46,378 nt of DNA, taken from NCBI GenBank assembly GCA_036796975.1, contig DAIRBY010000023.1, positions 1 through 46,378 on the forward strand, read 5' to 3'. The notes below the pieces were generated by a model. The model ran no database searches, was not told the DNA's origin, and saw only the letters and a list, made by a program, of their open reading frames with translations. Position 1 is the first letter of the stretch, and each line of letters starts with the position of its first letter. The stretch comes from UBA8190 sp003453695 (GTDB lineage: Bacteria; Actinomycetota; Acidimicrobiia; Acidimicrobiales; UBA8190). A program made the position numbers and the translations under genes. Positions 14,747 through 24,155 of this stretch are shown here, in pieces.

Positions 14747-16282
14747 TCAGTCGCTGCACATGGTCCCGTTGGCCGGCAGCGTTCCGTCGAGCAGATACGC
14801 CTGGTCGATGGAGCGAACACAAGCGCTGTAGTAATAGGCCACGTGACTCGAGCCCTGCCACGTCACGAGGGCGGCGTGGGCCAACTCCGACTCTACCGAC
14901 TCGGCCCACTGATGCGGCGTGGCCGGGTCACCGCTCGAGCTCACGAGCAGGATGGGCGGCGCACCCTGCGCCGTCACCGGAGCGGGCGTGCGGGTGGGTG
15001 GGGTGGCCCACACAGAGCACTGGAGCAGCCCCCACATGAGCGCCGGGCCGAAGAAGGGCGCCTGGGCCCCCGCTCCCGACGCCAGCTGGGGATAGTCGGT
15101 GAGGTCCCGGGGCGCCGGGTGGTCCAGGCACGACACGGCGTTGTCGGCGTCCACGGCGTTGGGCCCGTTCTCGGTGTTGTAGGCATCGGTCATCGAGACG
15201 AGCTGGGCCCCGTTGCCGTTCTCGGCCTGGGCCAGTGCGGTGGCGAGACGTGGCCATCCTGACTGTGTGTACAGCGCGCTGAGCACGGCGGTCAGGAGCT
15301 CGCCCGGTCCTGCCTGGCGACCGGAGCCGGCCGGGATCGGTGCGGACACCAACTTGGTGTTGAGCGACAGCAGGCTGTGGAGGGGGTCTGGTCCCTCCTG
15401 CCAGGCACATCCCGACGAGCGGCACCAGCCGAAGAACTGGTTGAGGATGTTCTCGAAACCAACGGCCTGGTCGGTCACCATCTGCTGGGTGCTCTCGGCC
15501 GGGTCGATCACGCCGTCGAGCACCATGGACCGCACGTGCGTGGGGAACATCTGGGCATAGGTCAGTCCCAGAAGCGTCCCGTAGGAATGACCGATGTAGG
15601 TGAGCTGGGCGTCGCCGAGTGCGGCCCGGATGCGGTCGAGGTCGCGGGCCACGTCGACCGTCCCCACGAAGGGCAGAAGACCGCTGCTCGCCTTCTCGCA
15701 CTGCTGGGCGTAGTCCTGGTCGTTGGCCAGCAGCGTGTGCTGGCCGGCCGCCGTGGTGGGAGCGGGGTCGGGGATCAGGCCCTGGTCGGCGGCGCTGCCG
15801 CTCTCCCCGCACGTGACCGGGGAACTGCGGGCGACCCCGCGCGGATCGAACGAGACGATGTCGAAACGCTGGAGGAGGCCGGGGGTGAGCACGCTGAGCT
15901 CGCTCGGCAGGTCGTCGATGCCCGAGCCGCCCGGACCCCCCGGGTTGATGACCAGCGATCCGACACGGGCAGCGGGGTCCTCGGCGGGATGGCGGGCCAC
16001 GGCGATCTCGACGGTCGGTGAGTCGGCCGTGAAGTAATCGAGAGGGACGGCCACGCTCCCGCACTGCAGACCGTCCTGGCACGGGGCCCACCTGACCCCG
16101 GTGACGGGCGGCCCGGGTGTGGTGGTGGTCGTCGTCGTAGACGAGGTGGTGGTGGGGACGCTCGGGTGGCGAGCCCGGTGGGCGCCGGAGGTGCCCGTCG
16201 CCGCTCCGCAGGCGCTGCCCAGCACCACCACGACGACCACGGTCGCGGCGCGCCAAGGGCGTCCCCCGGGCACAGCACCCAT
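14747..16282 (-). CDS. Secreted TAP-type alpha/beta hydrolase (probable lipoprotein peptidase)
   Basis: 511 residues. An N-terminal signal with a long Val run ends LGSAC, close to a lipobox, then a Ser/Thr/Pro-rich linker, so the enzyme is likely anchored outside the membrane. The hydrolase core has the oxyanion region VINPGGPGGSG, FDPRGVARSSP, nucleophile elbow GHSYGTLLG and, in the TAP-like C-terminal domain, acid SSSGDPATPH and histidine QGSSHVAYYY. These are marks of the tripeptidyl-aminopeptidase/proline-iminopeptidase family S33, which trims peptides from the N-terminus outside the cell. Six or more cysteines in the mature part suggest disulfides. Substrate preference cannot be read. 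Confidence 0.85.
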   Translation of the reverse strand: MGAVPGGRPWRAATVVVVVVLGSACGAATGTSGAHRARHPSVPTTTSSTTTTTTTPGPPVTGVRWAPCQDGLQCGSVAVPLDYFTADSPTVEIAVARHPAEDPAARVGSLVINPGGPGGSGIDDLPSELSVLTPGLLQRFDIVSFDPRGVARSSPVTCGESGSAADQGLIPDPAPTTAAGQHTLLANDQDYAQQCEKASSGLLPFVGTVDVARDLDRIRAALGDAQLTYIGHSYGTLLGLTYAQMFPTHVRSMVLDGVIDPAESTQQMVTDQAVGFENILNQFFGWCRSSGCAWQEGPDPLHSLLSLNTKLVSAPIPAGSGRQAGPGELLTAVLSALYTQSGWPRLATALAQAENGNGAQLVSMTDAYNTENGPNAVDADNAVSCLDHPAPRDLTDYPQLASGAGAQAPFFGPALMWGLLQCSVWATPPTRTPAPVTAQGAPPILLVSSSGDPATPHQWAESVESELAHAALVTWQGSSHVAYYYSACVRSIDQAYLLDGTLPANGTMCSD

Positions 16283-16368
16283 GAAGAGACTGTGGCACGC
16301 CGGCCCCCGCGCCAGCCGTCACCCCAGCCGGGGCGCCGTGCCGCCGGCGCAACCGGTAAGACTGGAAC

Positions 16369-17232
16369 GTGCCCGAATTGCCCGAGGTCGAGGCGCTGGT
16401 GCGCTTCCTCGACGGCCAGAGCGCCGGCGCGACGGTGCAACGGTGCCAGCTGGCCTCCATCTCGGCCCTCAAGACCTTCGACCCGCCCCTCGAGGCCTTG
16501 GAGGGACAGCGGGTGAAGGGCTGGCATCGGCGCGGCAAGTACCTGGCCATGGAGGCGGAGCGGCTGTGGCTGGTGCTCAACCTGGCCGGGGGAGGCTGGG
16601 TCACCTGGTGGGACACGCCCCCGCGCCGTGCGGTTCGCCTGGGCGGCCGTGGCCCGCTCGGGCTGCGCATCTCGCTCGACGGCGGACGCGGCTTCGACGT
16701 CACCGAGATGGGCACCGAGAAGCGTCTGGCGGTGTGGGTCGTGCGCCACCCGGCCGACGTGGAGGGCGTCGCCACGCTGGGCCCCGAGCCCCTCGACCCC
16801 GCCTTCGACCGCCGGGCGCTGGCGCGGATCCTCGCCGCCGAGAAGGGGACGGTGAAGAACGCCCTGTCCCACCAGTCGGCGGTGGCGGGCATCGGCAACG
16901 CCTACTCCGACGAGATCCTCCACGCGGCGCGCCTCTCTCCCTTCAAGCCTGCCGCCTCACTCGGTGACGAGGAGCTCGACCGCCTCTTCCGGGCCGTCCA
17001 CGATGTGCTCAGCGAGGCCGTGGACCGCGCCGTGGGACTGGGCGCCAGCGAGCTCAAGGGAGACAAGAAGCGGTCCATGCGCGTGCACGGGCGCACCGGA
17101 CAGGCGTGCCCGGTATGCGGGGACATGGTGCGCGAGGTTTCCTTCGCGACACGGTCGCTGCAGTACTGTCCCACCTGCCAGACGGGCGGGAAGCCCCTCG
17201 CCGATCGACGTCTGTCCCGGCTGGTCAAGTAG
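16369..17232 (+). CDS. Formamidopyrimidine-DNA glycosylase/endonuclease VIII family (Fpg/Nei)
   Basis: 287 residues; GTG start giving an N-terminal (M)PELPEVE whose Pro is the catalytic nucleophile after Met removal and whose Glu follows directly. The helix-two-turn-helix is SHQSAVAGIGNAYSDEILHA, and a C-terminal zinc finger has CPVC, the conserved Arg region FATRSL and CPTC. The enzyme removes oxidised bases and cuts the DNA strand by beta/delta elimination. The catalytic Lys lies in RRGKYLA. Sequence alone does not decide between Fpg and Nei; a 20-residue tail after the zinc finger is slightly longer than usual. It lies divergent from the secreted hydrolase. Confidence 0.88.
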   Translation: MPELPEVEALVRFLDGQSAGATVQRCQLASISALKTFDPPLEALEGQRVKGWHRRGKYLAMEAERLWLVLNLAGGGWVTWWDTPPRRAVRLGGRGPLGLRISLDGGRGFDVTEMGTEKRLAVWVVRHPADVEGVATLGPEPLDPAFDRRALARILAAEKGTVKNALSHQSAVAGIGNAYSDEILHAARLSPFKPAASLGDEELDRLFRAVHDVLSEAVDRAVGLGASELKGDKKRSMRVHGRTGQACPVCGDMVREVSFATRSLQYCPTCQTGGKPLADRRLSRLVK

Positions 17233-17258
17233 GGGAGGAACGACGTGCGAGGAGCAGG

Positions 17259-18923
17259 GTGACCGAGGTCGATCCCGGGTCGGGCACGCAGTTCAACCTG
17301 GCCGAGGTCCACGAGACGGTGTCGGCACGGATACCCGACCGCACCTGCATCGTGCGCGGCGACGTCAGACTCACCTTCGCAGAGGTCACCGAGCGGTCGC
17401 GACGACTGGCGTCCTTGCTCCACGGACGCGGCTTCGGTGTCCACCGTCCCCGTGCCGAGCTGCAGCCCTGGGAGTCGGGACAAGACCACCTCGCCCTCTA
17501 CCTCTACAACGGCAACGAGTACATCGAGGGCATGCTCGGCGCCTACAAGGCCCGCGTCGCGCCCTTCAACGTGAATTACCGGTACGTAGAGGAGGAGTTG
17601 CGCTACCTCCTGGCCGACGCCGGCGCCCGAGGCGTCGTGTACCACGCGGAGTTCGCCCCGGTGCTGGCGGCCGTGCTGCCCGATCTGGGCTCGGTCGAGT
17701 TGCTCCTGCAGGTGGCGGACGGATCGGGGAACGACCTTCTGCCCGGGGCCGTCGACTACGAAGAGGCCCTGGCCTCGGCACCGGCCGAGAAGCCGCCGGT
17801 GGACCCGTCCCCCGACGACCTGTACATCCTGTACACGGGGGGCACGACGGGCATGCCCAAGGGTGTCATCTGGCGCCAGCACGACATCTTCCGCGCCGCC
17901 ATGGGCGGGCGCGTCTACGGGACATGGGAGCTCGTGGCGGACTACGAGGACCTGGTGAAGAAGATCCTCCCCGTCGACAACGTCCGGGTGCTCAACCTGC
18001 CCCCGCTCATGCACGGTGCCGCCCAGTGGGCGGCCTTCTACTACATGACCATGGGGGCGACGGTGCTGTTCCCCGACGACACGCGCCGGGTGGACCCGGT
18101 CGACGTGTGGCGGACGGTGGAACGCGAGAAGGCGGTGGGCATCACCGCCGTGGGTGACGCCATGGCGCGCCCGCTCGTCGAGGAGCTCGAGCGCCACAGT
18201 TACGACACCGGCTCCCTCATGGCCTTCGGGAGCGGCGGCGCCATCATGAGCGAGGGCCTCAAAGAGCGGCTGCTCGCCAAGCTGCCCAACCTGCTCGTCA
18301 CCGACGTGGCCGGCGCGTCGGAGACCGGTGCCCAGATGGGGACCAACTCGACGGCGGGATCCGTCTCGACCGGATGCTTCGTGCCCGGGCCGGGCACGGT
18401 GGTGCTCGACGCCGAGTTGACCAGGGTGCTCGAGGCGGGCGAGGACCACGCCGGCTGGCTGGCACAACGGGGGGCGGTCCCGCTCGGGTACCTCGGTGAC
18501 CCCGACAAGACCGCACGCACCTTCCCCACCGTGGACGGGGTGCGCTACTCCGTGCCGGGCGACCGGGCCAGGCTCCTGGCCGACGGGCAGATCGAGCTGC
18601 TGGGCCGGGACTCGGTCACGATCAACTCCGGCGGCGAGAAGATCTTCGCCGAGGAGGTCGAGCAGGCGCTGATCCGCCATCCCGCCGTGGCCGACGTGGT
18701 GGTGGCCGGGCGCCCGAGCGAGCGCTGGGGCGAAGAGGTGGTGGCCCTCGTCCAGCTGGGCGAAGGCCTGCGCGCCACTCCGGACGAGCTGCTGGCCGAA
18801 GCCGGCCGGCACCTGGCCCGCTACAAGCTGCCCAAGGCCATCGGCTTCTACGACAGCATCGTCCGCTCCCCTTCGGGCAAGGCCGACTACTGCTGGGCCC
18901 GGGAGCAGGCCGGCAAGGTCTGA
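17259..18923 (+). CDS. Acyl-CoA synthetase, FadD19-like (steroid/long-chain acid ligase)
   Basis: The GTG at 17259, preceded by GAGGAG, gives 554 residues. AMP-binding enzyme: P-loop YTGGTTGMPKG, GASETG, the motif RYSVPGDRA, the hinge LLGRDSVTINSGGEKIF, and the catalytic Lys in SPSGKADYCW. Overall wording closely resembles Mycobacterium tuberculosis FadD19, which activates the C24 side-chain acid of cholesterol; related ligases act on other branched or long acids, so the steroid substrate is only a possibility. Relative to FadD19 there is an insertion of about 12 residues near residue 60 (VHRPRAELQPWESGQDH). The enoyl-CoA hydratase gene follows after 20 nt, indicating a catabolic operon. Confidence 0.85.
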   Translation: MTEVDPGSGTQFNLAEVHETVSARIPDRTCIVRGDVRLTFAEVTERSRRLASLLHGRGFGVHRPRAELQPWESGQDHLALYLYNGNEYIEGMLGAYKARVAPFNVNYRYVEEELRYLLADAGARGVVYHAEFAPVLAAVLPDLGSVELLLQVADGSGNDLLPGAVDYEEALASAPAEKPPVDPSPDDLYILYTGGTTGMPKGVIWRQHDIFRAAMGGRVYGTWELVADYEDLVKKILPVDNVRVLNLPPLMHGAAQWAAFYYMTMGATVLFPDDTRRVDPVDVWRTVEREKAVGITAVGDAMARPLVEELERHSYDTGSLMAFGSGGAIMSEGLKERLLAKLPNLLVTDVAGASETGAQMGTNSTAGSVSTGCFVPGPGTVVLDAELTRVLEAGEDHAGWLAQRGAVPLGYLGDPDKTARTFPTVDGVRYSVPGDRARLLADGQIELLGRDSVTINSGGEKIFAEEVEQALIRHPAVADVVVAGRPSERWGEEVVALVQLGEGLRATPDELLAEAGRHLARYKLPKAIGFYDSIVRSPSGKADYCWAREQAGKV

Positions 18924-18943
18924 ACCGGCCCCAGCTGGCATCC

Positions 18944-19747
18944 ATGGGATTCGTCGAGGTCTCCCGTCCCCGTCCCCAGGTGGCGCTGGTGACGCTCAAC
19001 CGCCCGGAGCGGATGAACGCCATGGCGTTCGACGTGATGATCCCGCTGCGGCGCGCCCTGGAAGAGGTGAGCCTCGACAACACCGTGCGGGTCGTCGTCG
19101 TCACCGGCGCCGGCGGCGGCTTCTGCTCGGGCGCCGATCTCGAGGACCCGGGGAGCATCCCCAACATCGAAGGGCTGACCCGTCCCACCATCGCCCTGCG
19201 GTCCATCGAGCTGCTCGACGACGTGATCCGCCAGCTCCGGGCCATGCACCAGCCGGTCGTCGCCGCTGTGAACGGGCCCGCCATCGGGGGCGGGTTCTGC
19301 CTGGCCCTGGCCGCTGACATCCGCGTGGCCGCCACCCCCGCCTACTTCCGGGCTGCCGGGGTCAACAACGGGCTCACCTCGAGCGAGCTCGGGCTCTCGT
19401 ATCTCCTGCCCAGAGCGGTCGGCTCGTCGCGCGCCTTCGAGATCATGCTCACCGGCAGGGACGTGAGCGCCGAAGAGGCCGAGCACATCGGCCTCGTGTC
19501 TCGTGTGGTCGGCGTGGACGGCTTGCTGGAGGAGTGCTACGCGCTGGCAGAGCGAGTCACGGCTCTGAGCCGGGTCGGCATCGAGCTCACCAAACGCCTG
19601 CTCTGGTCGAGCCTGGATGCCTCGAGCATGCACGCGCACATGGACCACGAAGACGTGGCCCAGCTCTACGTGCGGCTGACGACGGAGAACTTCGAGGAAG
19701 CGGTGCGGGCCAGGAAGGACGGGAGACCTCCGGTCTTCGGGGACTGA
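18944..19747 (+). CDS. Enoyl-CoA hydratase/isomerase family protein
   Basis: 267 residues of the crotonase fold. Oxyanion-hole motifs GAGGGFCSGADL and NGPAIGGGFCLALAADI are intact, and the second catalytic position is in SSELGLSYLLPR, where Glu of ELGL matches the usual E in ExxLG. It adds water to trans-2-enoyl-CoA in beta-oxidation, or isomerises the double bond. The ATG at 18944 lies 20 nt after the ligase stop. Together with the ligase it suggests breakdown of a fatty or steroid side-chain acid, but no acyl-CoA dehydrogenase or thiolase is in the window. Confidence 0.9.
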   Translation: MGFVEVSRPRPQVALVTLNRPERMNAMAFDVMIPLRRALEEVSLDNTVRVVVVTGAGGGFCSGADLEDPGSIPNIEGLTRPTIALRSIELLDDVIRQLRAMHQPVVAAVNGPAIGGGFCLALAADIRVAATPAYFRAAGVNNGLTSSELGLSYLLPRAVGSSRAFEIMLTGRDVSAEEAEHIGLVSRVVGVDGLLEECYALAERVTALSRVGIELTKRLLWSSLDASSMHAHMDHEDVAQLYVRLTTENFEEAVRARKDGRPPVFGD

Positions 19748-19793
19748 ACAGGGGGGTTGTCCCGGCCGCGGGGATCGGGTATCACGAGCACTC

Positions 19794-20582
19794 GTGGTGC
19801 AATCCCAGATGGGCTCCCTGGACGTTGCGCGCCCGGTTTCGGGACCGAGGTCGTCGCCGCCCAAGGCCCGGTTCACCAGGGCCATCCTGGGCGCGGTGCT
19901 GGCGCTCGTGGGCTTGGGCATCAGCTCGGCACTCGGCGACATCCACGGCCATGCCCTCCACCAGAAGTTCTACGCCGTGTTCGGCGCCACCGGCTTCTTC
20001 GTCTTCGCGGCGTTGGCCGTGCACAGCGCCAGCGTGACGCTGGGATCGGTCGTCACCGCTCGAGCCGGGCGCTCCGGGGGTGGCGCCGTCAAGGTGATCT
20101 CGGGCCTGGTGGGCTACACGGTGATGGTGTTCGTGGGCCTCGGCCTCTTGGCCGTGCCCGTCCAACACCTGCTCGTCGGCGGCGCCCTCACCGGGGTCAT
20201 CGTGGGGATCGCCGCCCAGCAGGCACTGGGCAACGTGTTCGCCGGGTTGGTGCTCCTGCTGGCCCGGCCCTTCACCCTGGACGAGCCAGTGCGCGTCCGG
20301 TCCGGCGCGCTGGGCGGGACCTTCGAAGGGGTCATCAGGGGGATCAGCCTCACCTACGTCACCATCGAGACCGAGGACGGCGTGGTGAACGTGCCCAACT
20401 CCGTGATGCTCGCCATCGGGGTCGGGCCGGGGCCCCATCGCAGCCCCACCGAGGAGTTGGCCGTGGTGCGCACCGGGCCGCCGCCGGCTCCCCTTTCGGA
20501 GCCGCTCGGCCGCCCGCGGCGGCCCGCCAGCCACCTGACCAGACGTGTGCTCGAGCGGCGCTACGGCCATCGCAGCCGCTGA
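19794..20582 (+). CDS. MscS-family mechanosensitive channel
   Basis: 262 residues with three or four hydrophobic segments (about 28-48, 60-80, 95-118, 120-145) and then a short beta domain. The pore helix and the start of the beta domain are typical: GVIVGIAAQQALGNVFAG followed by LLLARPFTLDEPVRVRSG. The following region (EGVIRGISLTYVTIETEDG, VVNVPNSVML) matches MscS beta strands. The large C-terminal cage of E. coli MscS is largely missing, replaced by a short Pro/Arg-rich tail. It would relieve turgor at low osmolarity. GTG start at 19794; only 46 nt separate it from the enoyl-CoA hydratase gene, probably same transcript. Confidence 0.88.
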   Translation: MVQSQMGSLDVARPVSGPRSSPPKARFTRAILGAVLALVGLGISSALGDIHGHALHQKFYAVFGATGFFVFAALAVHSASVTLGSVVTARAGRSGGGAVKVISGLVGYTVMVFVGLGLLAVPVQHLLVGGALTGVIVGIAAQQALGNVFAGLVLLLARPFTLDEPVRVRSGALGGTFEGVIRGISLTYVTIETEDGVVNVPNSVMLAIGVGPGPHRSPTEELAVVRTGPPPAPLSEPLGRPRRPASHLTRRVLERRYGHRSR

Positions 20583-20666
20583 CGGCAACGACCACCGGCG
20601 CCCGTCTGGGAAGATCGGGCGGCCGTCCTGGACGGGGAACGCCGGGCGCGGCGCAAAGGGGGAGAC

Positions 20667-22214
20667 ATGCGGGTACCGCTCACCGTCGGCGACTTCTCGG
20701 ATCGGGCCGCCCTGGTGCACGGCGAGCGTCCCGCCGTAGTCGACGAGCCGGGGGTGCCCGGGTCGCTCGGGACCATCACCTACGGCGAGATGCACGACCG
20801 GGCCCGGGGGATGGCGCTGGCCCTGGACGCCATGGGCGTGGGGCCCGGGGAGCGGGTCGCCATCGTGAGCCCCAACTCGGCTCGCTTCCTGATCTCGTTC
20901 TTCGGTGTGAGCGGCTATGGCCGGATCCTGGTGCCGGTCAACTTCCGCCTCAACGCCGAGGAGGTCGGGTACATCGTCGAGCACTCCGGCGCCCAGGTCC
21001 TGCTCGTCGATCCCGAGATCGAGACCCAGCTGGCCGGCGTCGACGCCAAGGTGCGGCTCCTTCTCGACGGGGTGCAGGACGCCGAGCTCTTCGCGCCGGC
21101 TCCGCCGGGCGCGGCACCGGCGCCGTGGGAGGCCGACGAGGAGGCAACCTGCTCGATCAACTACACCTCGGGGACCACGGCGCGCCCCAAAGGTGTGCAG
21201 ATCACCCACCGCAATGCCTGGTTGAACGCCACGGTCTTCGGGTGGCACACCACGGTCGACGACAGCGACGTCCTGCTGCACACGTTGCCCATGTTCCACT
21301 GCAACGGCTGGGGCATGCCCTATGCGGTGACCGCCATGGGCGGCACCCACGTCGTGCTGCGCAAGGTGGACGGTGAGGAGATCCTCCGCCGGGTGGCCGA
21401 CGACGGGGTCACCCTCATGTGCGGTGCGCCGGCCGTGGTCTCGGCCATCCTCACGGCCGCCGCCGAGCGGCGCCAGGCCGGCGTGCCGGTGCCGGGTGCG
21501 GGCACGGTGCGGATCGTGGTGGCAGGCGCACCGCCGCCGTCCAAGACCATCGAGCGGGTGGAGTCCGAGCTCGGCTGGGAGTTCATCCAGATCTACGGCC
21601 TCACCGAGACCGCTCCCCTGCTCACCATCAACCGGGCCCCGAAGGAGTGGGCCGCCTTGCCGACGGCGGAGCGTGCCGTGCTCCTGGGACGGGCCGGCGT
21701 GCCGGCCGTGGGCGTGCAGATGGACGTCGACGAGGACGGGGAGGTGCTGGCCCGCTCCAACCACGTCTTCGCCGGCTACTGGAACCAGCCCGAGGCGAGT
21801 GCCGAGGCCCTGGCGGGCGGGTGGTTCCACACCGGTGACGGCGGGCTCCTGGACGGGCCGTTCACGGTCATCTCCGACCGAAAGAAGGACGTCATCATCA
21901 CCGGCGGGGAGAACGTGTCGTCCATCGAGGTCGAGGACTGCCTGTACCAACACCCGGCGGTGGCGGAGGCGGCCGTGATCGGCGTCCCCGACGAGAGGTG
22001 GGGAGAAACCGTGAAGGCACTCGTCGTGCTGCGCCCGGGCGTGGCGGCGACCGAGGACGAGCTGATCGCCCACTGCCGCGCGCATCTCGCCCACTTCAAG
22101 TGCCCCACCAGCGTGGAGTGGCGGGACGCCCTGCAGCGGACGGCCACGGGGAAACTTCAGAAGTACAAGCTGCGCCAGCCGTACTGGGAGGGACGCACCC
22201 GCCAGGTCAACTGA
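20667..22214 (+). CDS. AMP-dependent acyl-CoA synthetase
   Basis: 515 residues. AMP-binding motifs in order: NYTSGTTARPKG, the PMFHCNGWG loop seen in medium-chain ligases, YGLTETAP, GWFHTGDGG, hinge DRKKDVIITGGENVSS, and the catalytic Lys in RTATGKLQKYKLR. It activates a carboxylic acid to its CoA thioester through an acyl-adenylate. It differs from the ligase at 17259, so the region holds two separate activities. ATG at 20667 preceded by GGGGGAG. A thioesterase follows, which could release what the ligase makes, but they may also act on different chain lengths. Confidence 0.9.
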   Translation: MRVPLTVGDFSDRAALVHGERPAVVDEPGVPGSLGTITYGEMHDRARGMALALDAMGVGPGERVAIVSPNSARFLISFFGVSGYGRILVPVNFRLNAEEVGYIVEHSGAQVLLVDPEIETQLAGVDAKVRLLLDGVQDAELFAPAPPGAAPAPWEADEEATCSINYTSGTTARPKGVQITHRNAWLNATVFGWHTTVDDSDVLLHTLPMFHCNGWGMPYAVTAMGGTHVVLRKVDGEEILRRVADDGVTLMCGAPAVVSAILTAAAERRQAGVPVPGAGTVRIVVAGAPPPSKTIERVESELGWEFIQIYGLTETAPLLTINRAPKEWAALPTAERAVLLGRAGVPAVGVQMDVDEDGEVLARSNHVFAGYWNQPEASAEALAGGWFHTGDGGLLDGPFTVISDRKKDVIITGGENVSSIEVEDCLYQHPAVAEAAVIGVPDERWGETVKALVVLRPGVAATEDELIAHCRAHLAHFKCPTSVEWRDALQRTATGKLQKYKLRQPYWEGRTRQVN

Positions 22215-22300
22215 CGGACGGAGCGCTCTCCTCGCCCGGCCGGGCCCGACACACGCCGGCACGATTGGGCGGGGTCGAGGCGCCGCCCTAGGGTCGAGTC

Positions 22301-23200
22301 GTGGACCCCCGGGAATTCCTCGGACTCGAGCAAGCCGGTGACAGCATGCACTGGCGCCTGCCGGTCACCCCGGCCGTCTCGACTCCCGGCCACTTCCTGT
22401 ACGGGGGCTGCGCCCTGGCCGCCGGCATCGCCGCCCTGGAGGAGGCGTCGGGACGCCCGACGGTGTGGGCGACCGCCCAGTACCTCTCGTACGCCCCCAC
22501 CGGCAGCGAGGTGGAGTGGGAGGTGGTGCTGGCCGCCGTGGGCAGGCGCACCACGCAGGGCCGCGCCATCGCCCGGGTGGGTGATGTCGAGATCATCACC
22601 GTCAACGCCGCGCTGGGCAGGAGCGACCTCGAGGTGTCGGGAAGCTGGATCGAGATGCCCGACGTGCCGCCCCCCGAGCAGTGCCCGCTCCAGGAGGTGC
22701 CGGCCTTCTTCGCCGACACCGTCCTCACCCGTGTCGAGCACCGTGTGGCCAAGGGCCGCATGTTCAGCATGCTGGACGGCACCCCGGGCGAGGCCAACTC
22801 GGCCTTCTGGGCGAGGCTGCCGGGCCAGCTCGAGCCATCGGCGGCCACGTTGGCGGTGATCGGCGACTACGTGTCGGGGGCCGTCTCGCAGCCCCTCGGG
22901 CGTCGCACGCTCGGCCGCAGCCTGGACAACACCCTGCGGGTGGCCCAGCTCGTCCCGACGCAGTGGGTGCTGTGCGACATCCACATCCACGCTCTGGCGC
23001 ACGGGTTCGGCCACGGAGAGGCGCACCTGTTCGCCGAGGACGGCACGCTGCTCGGCACCGCCAGCCAGTCGATCAGCGTGCGCCTGTGGACCGACGACGT
23101 CGTGTTCACCCCTCCCCCCGATCCGGCGGTCCGTCGGCCTGGGCCCGTCGAAGGTGACGGGCCCGGAGAGGATCGAGTCGCCAAGGAGTCGCTGCGGTGA
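22301..23200 (+). CDS. Acyl-CoA thioesterase, two-hotdog (TesB-like)
   Basis: 299 residues forming two hotdog domains, about 10-120 and 165-275. The first half has TPGHFLYGGCALAAGIAALE and QYLSYAP, the second has SLDNTLRVAQL, then WVLCDIHIHALAHGFGHGEA and a DGTLLGTASQSISVR strand. These are characteristic of TesB/acyl-CoA thioesterase II proteins, which hydrolyse acyl-CoA to free acid and CoA; the Asp of SLDN is the expected catalytic residue. GTG start at 22301. Overlaps the aldo/keto reductase start by four bases (GTGA). Confidence 0.85.
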   Translation: MDPREFLGLEQAGDSMHWRLPVTPAVSTPGHFLYGGCALAAGIAALEEASGRPTVWATAQYLSYAPTGSEVEWEVVLAAVGRRTTQGRAIARVGDVEIITVNAALGRSDLEVSGSWIEMPDVPPPEQCPLQEVPAFFADTVLTRVEHRVAKGRMFSMLDGTPGEANSAFWARLPGQLEPSAATLAVIGDYVSGAVSQPLGRRTLGRSLDNTLRVAQLVPTQWVLCDIHIHALAHGFGHGEAHLFAEDGTLLGTASQSISVRLWTDDVVFTPPPDPAVRRPGPVEGDGPGEDRVAKESLR

Positions 23201-24144
23201 GGCTGCCCACCCGCAGGATCGGGTCCCTCGAGGTGACGGTTGTGGGCCTCGGGTGCAACAACTTCGGCGGACGCATCGACGAGAAGCGGAGCCGGGAGGT
23301 GGTGGCGGCGTGCCTCGACGCCGGCATCACCTTCTTCGACACCGCCGACGTCTACGGCGGCACCCGTAGCGAAGAGTTCCTGGGCCGGGCGCTGGGGAGC
23401 CGGCGGGACGAGGCCGTGGTCACCACCAAGTTCGGCATGCAGGTCGATCCCGACCACAAGGGCGCCAGGCCGGCCTACGTCCGCTCCGCCCTGGAAGCCA
23501 GCCTGCGCCGCCTCGGCACCGATCACGTCGACCTCTACCTGCTGCATTCGCCCGACCCCGAGACCCCGATCGCCGACACCCTCGCCGCCCTGGACGAGGA
23601 GGTGCGGGCGGGCAAGGTCCGGGAGATCGGCTGCTCCAACTTCTCCGCTCAGCAGCTGCGTCAGGCACACCAGGCAGCTGCCCAGGGAGCGGCCCGGTTC
23701 GTGTGCGTGCAGAACGAGTACAGCATCCTGCACCGCTCACCGGAGGTGGACGTGCTCGACGAGTGCGTCGCCAGCGACACCGCCTTCGTGCCGTACTACC
23801 CCTTGGCTCGGGGGCTTCTCACCGGCAAGTACCGCCGCGGGCAGCCGCCTCCCCCGGGGACGCGGCTGGCCGGCGTCGGAGCCGAGCAGTACGAGCGCCT
23901 GGCGTCCGAGCAGAACTTGCAGGCGGTCGAGCAGCTGACCGACATCGCCAACGAGCACGGATGGCTGGTGGGGCCGCTCGCCATCGCCTGGTTGCTCACC
24001 CGGCCCATGGTGGCTTCGGTCATCGCCGGCGCCACCTCGGCCGACCAGATCCCCGCCAACGCCTCGGCGGCGGCGTTGGACCTGCTCCCCCCGGACCTCG
24101 AGGCCATCGACGCCGTCGTGCCTCCGGCATCGGTGCGGGTGTAG
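23197..24144 (+). CDS. Aldo/keto reductase
   Basis: 315 residues, TIM-barrel NADPH-dependent reductase. The catalytic tetrad is complete: Asp in FFDTADVYGG, Tyr in the same motif, Lys in VVTTKFGM, His in LYLLHSPDP. The cofactor end shows IAGATSADQIPANASA. Family members reduce aldehydes and ketones; the closest subgroup by sequence style is the YajO/AKR type with uncertain physiological substrates. The GTG start overlaps the thioesterase stop, so translation is likely coupled. It ends 11 nt from the convergent DUF2252 gene. Confidence 0.92.
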   Translation: MRLPTRRIGSLEVTVVGLGCNNFGGRIDEKRSREVVAACLDAGITFFDTADVYGGTRSEEFLGRALGSRRDEAVVTTKFGMQVDPDHKGARPAYVRSALEASLRRLGTDHVDLYLLHSPDPETPIADTLAALDEEVRAGKVREIGCSNFSAQQLRQAHQAAAQGAARFVCVQNEYSILHRSPEVDVLDECVASDTAFVPYYPLARGLLTGKYRRGQPPPPGTRLAGVGAEQYERLASEQNLQAVEQLTDIANEHGWLVGPLAIAWLLTRPMVASVIAGATSADQIPANASAAALDLLPPDLEAIDAVVPPASVRV

Positions 24145-24155
24145 GCGCCGGGCGC

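Noticed and set aside
19782..22262. Long leftward frame opposite the MscS channel and acyl-CoA ligase
   Set aside because: Antisense shadow; His/Arg/Gly-rich composition typical of reversed GC-rich genes.
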